Source of the DNA: Delphinapterus leucas
Taxonomy: Eukaryota > Chordata > Mammalia > Artiodactyla > Monodontidae
Length of the DNA: 64,000 nucleotides
Direction of reading: 5' to 3'
Assembly (NCBI RefSeq): GCF_002288925.2
Contig: NW_022098049.1
Span: 3,612,757-3,676,756 of the forward strand
A program made the translations under genes and the position numbers. Shown in pieces: positions 59,363 through 64,000 of the stretch (the stretch's first letter is position 1; each line of letters starts with the position of its first letter). Below the pieces are notes generated by a model. It saw only the letters and a list, made by a program, of their open reading frames with translations, was not told the origin of the DNA and searched no databases.

Positions 59363-59690
59363 GTAGCTAAAATTAAAAAGACTGGCTAAGGGTTGTCAGG
59401 GGAGTGGGGCAGCTAGACCTTTCACACACGTGAGAATATAAACGGTGCAACCGTTCTGGAAAACAGTTAAGCCATTTCTTACAAAGTTCAATCATACCTA
59501 CCGCTATCTAGTCTTTCTCCTTCTAGGAATTTGCTCAAGAAAAATGGAAACATAGGCCCACACAGAGACTTGTCCACAAATATTCACAGCAACTATACTA
59601 GTAATCACCACAAACTGGAAACAACCCAACAATCCGTCCACAGGTGAATGGATAAACAAACTGGGGTGTCTCTATCACATGGAGTACCAG
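59363..59690 (+). mobile_element. Old L1 3' part (second segment)
   Basis: taaaattaaaaagactggct continues the L1 from 58917. Later 'tggaaacaacccaacaatcc' and 'caggtgaatggataaacaaa' follow. Confidence 0.82.
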
Positions 59691-59989
59691 GGCCTTGGTC
59701 AGGGGCCAGTGGGCCGTCAGTGGGTCAGATGCCCAGCACTCAGGGTGGAGGCCTGAGGGTGATATTCCAGGTGGGCTGACTCTCTGACTTAGAGCTGGTC
59801 CAATCCTGCACACCTGGACCTCAGAGACTGCCAGGCCCGGAGCAGAGGTGGCAGCTGGTGGAAGTCTGAAGCATGAGTCTGAGTGCTGACCTGGCCACTA
59901 CTTGCCCTATGACCTCGAGCTGATCCCTGAATCTTTCTGGCACAACAGAAATGTGATTCTAACTCAACTTCCTCTGGGATTCCTCCTGA

Positions 59990-60120
59990 CCCCCTGACCC
60001 TCCCATCAGAGCCTTCCCACGCTGGGCTGTGTCTGCCTTGTTATCGGGTTGCTCCATCATGGCAGCGACCTGCTTGTTCACCAGCAGCTGGCACACAGTT
60101 GGTGCTCAACCCGTGTTTGC
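59990..60120 (+). mobile_element. L2 3' fragment
   Basis: It ends 'agcagctggcacacagttgg' and 'tgctcaacccgtgtttg', a L2 tail. Confidence 0.65.
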
Positions 60121-60124
60121 CAAG

Positions 60125-60330
60125 TGATCGAAACAGCCGCTACGTGCTAGGCACTTGGCATATGACAGTTCGTTTAATTTTCTAAACAATCCTGCAATGT
60201 GGGTCTCATCGTCCCCACTTTAGAGATGAGAAAACTGAGCCTGAGTGAAATGACCGAAGTTATCCAGAGACACAGGGCTATTAAGAGGTGGTGCTGGAAT
60301 TTGAACCCTGGCTCATTAGACTCCAAAGCT
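60125..60330 (-). mobile_element. MIR SINE
   Basis: ctttagagatgagaaaactg with long matching flanks is the reverse of MIR. Confidence 0.88.
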
Positions 60331-60334
60331 CCTG

Positions 60335-60910
60335 AGTTTGCTGCCCCACGGAGCTCCCCCAGCCTCTGAGGAGGGGACGACCTTGCCTGCCTTTCCCCCC
60401 ACCCCCACCGGCTGGACCCCATGAGACAGTCTAGAGAGTGCTTGGCGAGGCTCACCTTGCCCCCAGCAGGGTTGCCCCAAGAGAGCTTTGTGGCCGACGA
60501 GGGGGTGAGCTCACCGTGTGGAGTGCGGTGTGTAGGCCGGGTGGCCGGACTGGTTTGTGTTTGGGGTGTGCCACCCGTGAGCCTGGTTGGGTTTCTCGCA
60601 GGTTCCCACGGAGCTCAGCTTTTTCTGGGAGGTATCTGATGCTCTCTTCCTCGCTGGCTGACCGGGCAACGACTCCGCTCGCCCCTCTGGAGGCCTCAGT
60701 CTCCAGCCCGACCGAATTACTCAGGGGAAGTCAGAGCTCATCATTATTTGACTAATCCTCGTGTGGCAACACACTGGCGACTGTTTTTTTAGCCAGAGGC
60801 AGGGCCCGGCCCGAGTGAGAGCTTTCTCCCTGCAGCTTTGCCCCGTCTGGGTCTGCAGGCTGAAAGCAGGGTGCTTCCTCCTTCCCAAACCCTGGGAACC
60901 TGCATCACCC
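60335..60910. other. GC-rich intergenic stretch
   Basis: GC-rich, with open frames of 72 and 105 codons and no recognisable domain. No promoter elements are clear. Confidence 0.4.
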
Positions 60911-61151
60911 CATGTATTAGTTTCCTAGGGCTGCTGTAACAAATTACTACAAATGTGGTGGCTCAAAACAACAGATGTTGATTTTCTCACTGTTCTGGAG
61001 GCCAGAAGTCCAAAGTCAAAGTCCCAGCAGGGCTCTAAGAATCCTTCCTCGGCTCTTCCAGCTTCTGGTGGTTCCAGGTATTCTTGGCTTATTGGCTGCA
61101 TCACTCCAGCCTCTACCTCCATCTTCACATGGCCTTCTCCTCTCTCTCTCT

Positions 61152-61507
61152 CTTTTTCTTTTCCATTTATTTTTAATTTTTTTATTGAAGTATATAGTTG
61201 ATTTACATATAAATTGTGTTAATTTCAGGTGTACAGCAAAGTGATTCAGTTATATATATATATATATATATATTTATATTTGTTTCCAGAGTCTTTTCCA
61301 TTATAGGTTATAAAAACATACTGAATATAGTTCTCTGTGCTATACAGTATGACCTTGTTGGTTATGTATTTTATATATATATGTCTATCTGTTAATCCCA
61401 AACCCCTAATTTATCCCTCCCCCACCTTTCGCCTTTGGTAACCGTAAATTTGTTTTCTATGTCTGTGAGTCTGTTTCTGTTTTGTGAATAAGTTCATTTG
61501 TATCATT
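61152..61507 (-). mobile_element. L1 3'-end fragment, cetartiodactyl type, inside an LTR
   Basis: ttttattgaagtatatagtt, 'cagcaaagtgattcagttat' and 'ccctcccccacctttcgcct' are the reverse of the L1 3'UTR. The flanks tcctctctctctct and tcctctctgtctct (61138-61151 and 61508-61521) look like the target duplication. Confidence 0.85.
61251..61272. repeat. (AT)n simple repeat
   Basis: About 11 AT units inside the L1 fragment. Confidence 0.85.
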
Positions 61508-61739
61508 TCCTCTCTGTCTCTTATAAAGACTCTTGTCATTGGATTTAGGACCTACTGGGATAATCCAAGATAATCTCATCTCAAGATGCTTAATTTAATA
61601 ACATCTGCAAAGACCCTTTTTCCAAGTAATGCCACATTCACAGGTTCCCAGTGGACAAATCTTTTTGGGGGGCCACCATTCAAGCTGCTGCATCCCAGAA
61701 GTTGCCTCTGTCAGAGCCAATTAATGGCACAGACGCTTC

Positions 61740-62330
61740 CCCCCTTGATGCTTCTCTCATTGTCCTTTCCTCTCCATTCCAACACTGCTGTCCTGTTCAG
61801 ACTCGCTCTTCTATTGCTGGGACAGGTGCAGTAGACTTCTAACCTGCCCCATTTTCATCTCCTCCTCTCATTCTCTTCACTGCTCCAGGGGGGATTTTTC
61901 TAACCCTCAAATTACCCTGTATCATTCTTGCGTTAGACACTTCAAAAGGACAAGTCCAATCTCCTTGGTGTGGTGTTTGAGGCCCTGAGCAGTGCTCAGC
62001 TTCTTGTCCAGGCCTCTGCCTACACCTTCCACTCTGACCCACCAAAGCTGTAAGGCCTTTAGACAAACTGTCCTCTCACCTTGAAATGCCTTTTATTTAT
62101 GTTCAGTGCCCAGCAGACTGGCCAGAACCTCAGGGTGGTCTTCGCCAGCTCTTCCACATGTCCTGAGCACTTGTCACCCATCAGCGTTATCCACTGACAT
62201 GCCCAGGGCCTCCCTCAATAGAGTTAGAGCTCCTTGGGAGCCAGAAGGGCACGGGCTTTACCTCTGTGGCCACCATCATGCCCAGCGCAAAGCTTAGCAC
62301 AGGGCAGGCGCTGGTTAAGGGTCATGGTGA
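61740..62330 (+). mobile_element. L2 LINE fragment
   Basis: ccttccactctgacccacca, 'tgaaatgccttttatttatg' and 'gagagctccttgggagcc'-like text follow the L2 3' region. Confidence 0.72.
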
Positions 62331-62426
62331 GTGACCCAGTAACAGTAAGTCACTCAGAGGCAGAGACCCTGCTTAACTCATTGGTTTAATTCTGACAGCA
62401 TCTTCTTTTTTACCCCCGCACATCTT

Positions 62427-62556
62427 GTTTTTTTTTTTGGCTGAGCCACGAGGCTTGCAGGATCTTAGTTCCCCAACCAGGGATCGAACCCTGGCCCTTG
62501 GCAGTGAAAGCATGGAATCCTAACCACTGGACCGCCAGGGGATTCCCCCCCCCCCC
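62427..62556 (-). mobile_element. Short tRNA-Glu-derived SINE
   Basis: This is the reverse of the same family as 28258: it holds the B-box as 'gggatcgaaccctgg' and the A-box as 'taaccactggaccgcc'. An 8-bp duplication (cacatctt) flanks it at 62419-62426 and 62557-62564. A run of 12-13 C residues lies at the head end. Confidence 0.88.
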
Positions 62557-62609
62557 CACATCTTAAAATCATAGGAATTGAGATCCTACAATGCACAGTG
62601 GAGTTGCTT

Positions 62610-62760
62610 GAAAGAGCTTGCCTTTTGAAATCAGACATAACTATAAAGCCTCCTCGGCCACTTATTCTCTGTACAACCTGGGCAGGTCACTGGATTTTTT
62701 GGAGTCTCTACTTCCTCATCCGAAAACTGGGACTGCTTTTGCCTCCCTCATAACACTGGC
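62610..62760 (+). mobile_element. MIR SINE
   Basis: acaacctgggcaggtcactg, then 'tacttcctcatccgaaaact', is a clear MIR. Confidence 0.85.
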
Positions 62761-62764
62761 AATA

Positions 62765-63395
62765 TAAACATAGTGTTACCATCTGACACAGAAATTCCAC
62801 TCCTAGGTGTTTATCAAAGAGAAACGTGTCCACACAAAAACTCGTACACGAATGTTCACAGCAGCATAGTTTGCAATAGGCAAAAGGTGGAAACAACTCA
62901 AATGTCCATCGATGGATGAATGGATAAACAAAACAGTCTATCCATACAATGGAATATTACTCAGCAGTGAAAAGAAATGAGGTATGGATACATGCTACAA
63001 CATGGGTGAACCTTGTGCTACGTACAAGAAGCCAGCTACAGGGACTTCCCTGGTGGCGCAGTGGTTAAGAATCCGCCTGCCAACGCAGGGGGACATGATT
63101 TCGAGCCTGGTGCGGGAAGATCCCACATGCCGCAGAGCTACTAAGCCCGTGCGCCACAACTACTGAGCCCACATGCCACAACTACTGAAGCCCGCACACC
63201 TCAACGAAGAGTAGCCCATGCTCTCTGCAACTAGAGAAAGCCCGCGAGCAAGACCCAATGCAGCCAAAACTAAATAAATAAATAAATTCATAATTGAAAA
63301 CAAAAGAAACCAGCTACAAAAGACCACGTCTGATATGATTCCATTCATTTGAAATGTCCAGAATAAGCAAATCTATAGAGCCAGAGCCTGCTCCC
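62765..63395 (+). mobile_element. Old L1 3'-end fragment, split by a CHR SINE
   Basis: aattccactcctaggtgttt, 'caatggaatattactcagca' and, after the SINE, 'ttcatttgaaatgtccagaa' run in L1 order. Confidence 0.87.
63041..63303 (+). mobile_element. CHR-type tRNA-derived SINE, long form with internal deletions
   Basis: It starts GGGACTTCCCTGGTGGCGC and lacks parts of the long body (263 bp rather than about 350). The B-box is changed (ATTTCGAGCCTG). A 15-bp duplication with one mismatch flanks it at 63026-63040 and 63304-63318. Confidence 0.93.
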
Positions 63396-63484
63396 CTACA
63401 GCTTCCTTACATACTTTTCCCCGAAGCTTTTACCAACCTACGTAAGGGGCCCAGGGTTGGGCTATAGCAGATGTAACAGAGAGC

Positions 63485-63620
63485 CTCTGTCACCCTGGGC
63501 AGGTCACCTCCCTCTCCTGCCATCTACTTCCTCATTTGTAAAATAGGAATAATCATAGCTGCCTCAACCCTCAAGGAGATGGTGACAGGTGGATGGGATC
63601 GCAGAGTGAAAGGGCTTTGG
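63485..63620 (+). mobile_element. MIR SINE
   Basis: caccctgggcaggtcacctc, then 'cttcctcatttgtaaaatag', is a MIR. Confidence 0.82.
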
Positions 63621-63689
63621 AGCCCATAATTACTATTTTTGATATGACTCCACTTTCCAGGGAAGTACCCAGGAAGACATCTGAGGGGG

Positions 63690-63855
63690 AATGTGACAGC
63701 TCCGTGTACCTGTCTGCTTGTTTCTCTATCTCTACTCCAGTCTGTCAGCTCCATGGGGGTGAGGACTGTGCCTTTTTGGGTCATTAACGGATGCTCAGTG
63801 CCTGGTATGGTGCCTGCACACAGGAGGTGCTGCAGAAATACTTGTGAGTAGAAGA
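63690..63855 (+). mobile_element. L2 LINE 3' fragment
   Basis: gtcagctccatgggggtgag, 'gtgcctggtatggtgcctgc' and 'aggaggtgctgcagaaatac' are an L2 tail. Confidence 0.78.
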
Positions 63856-64000
63856 AAACATGAATGACTGTGGCAAAGAGGATTAAAAGAAGGAATAAAA
63901 ATCGTATAATATGTCCAACGGGTGTCTACCCACCTCTCTGCTCACTCCTCCCCTGCCTGCCCCGTGAATGCCAGGGCCCCTCGCCTGCTTCATTCATTCA
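63856..64000. other. Intergenic end of window
   Basis: The last bases (cattcattca) begin a short CATT-type repeat cut by the window edge. Confidence 0.5.

Larger units (their letters stand above)
60913..61692 (-). mobile_element. MaLR-type (MLT1/MST class) solo LTR, interrupted by L1
   Basis: It starts TGTATTAGTTTCCTAGGGCT and ends near 'ggggccaccattcaagctg'. The 5-bp flanks (cccca and tccca) agree at four of five bases. It is cut by the L1 fragment at 61152-61507. No internal retroviral gene is present. Confidence 0.85.

Noticed and set aside
41745..64000. TRIB1, the next gene downstream in human
   Set aside because: No TRIB1 exon (kinase-like domain) is seen. The gene would lie beyond the window.
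1..64000. CRISPR arrays, bacterial operons, phage or plasmid features
   Set aside because: No spaced direct repeats, dense coding or ribosome binding sites. The sequence is plainly mammalian nuclear DNA.

Overview
The window is nuclear DNA of a placental mammal, almost certainly a cetacean. The strongest evidence is about a dozen tRNA-derived SINEs of the CHR type, which open with GGCTTCCCTGGTGGCGCAGTGG and carry A-box and B-box sequences. They occur in a long form (about 310-360 bp) and a short GC-rich form (about 200-220 bp). I recognise the short form from whales and dolphins. No ruminant BovB LINE or Bov-tA SINE is visible. A toothed whale is a reasonable guess but is not proven from this sequence.

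The only protein-coding gene I can support is NSMCE2 (NSE2/MMS21, the SUMO E3 ligase of the SMC5/6 complex), on the plus strand. Its last three coding exons lie at 33374-33474, 33886-33992 and 41400-41514. Splice sites are intact, intron phases are compatible, and the stop codon is followed by a short 3'UTR with AATAAA at 41722-41727. Together the exons encode about the last 107 residues, including the whole SP-RING zinc domain. Positions 1-33373 are the 3' part of a very large upstream intron. Positions about 41745-64000 are intergenic, on the side where TRIB1 lies in human. TRIB1 itself is not in the window.

Most of the rest is layers of transposable elements. Positions 555-6835 hold decayed L1 sequence, including a long L1 with remnants of ORF1 and ORF2, interrupted by two CHR SINEs. 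Positions 7000-31800 are intron with scattered MIR, L2, hAT and CHR copies, simple repeats, a strong polypyrimidine tract (21286-21418) and a transposon-poor interval (about 15720-21280). Positions 31818-32941 are a hAT element split by a 597-bp processed retrocopy. Positions 41745-64000 hold more L1, MIR, L2, Tigger, MaLR LTR and CHR copies, several nested with clear target-site duplications. I see no bacterial genes, CRISPR, integron, prophage or classical RNA gene. The nearest thing to an RNA gene is the tRNA-Glu-like head of the SINE at 28264-28335.

Functionally the window is the 3' end of one DNA-repair gene embedded in repeat-rich DNA. Nearly all open reading frames longer than 60 codons fall in repeats, in low-complexity tracts or in sequence without recognisable homology, and are not annotated as genes. 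Repeat family names were assigned by eye from remembered consensus sequences, and boundaries without a stated target-site duplication are approximate.
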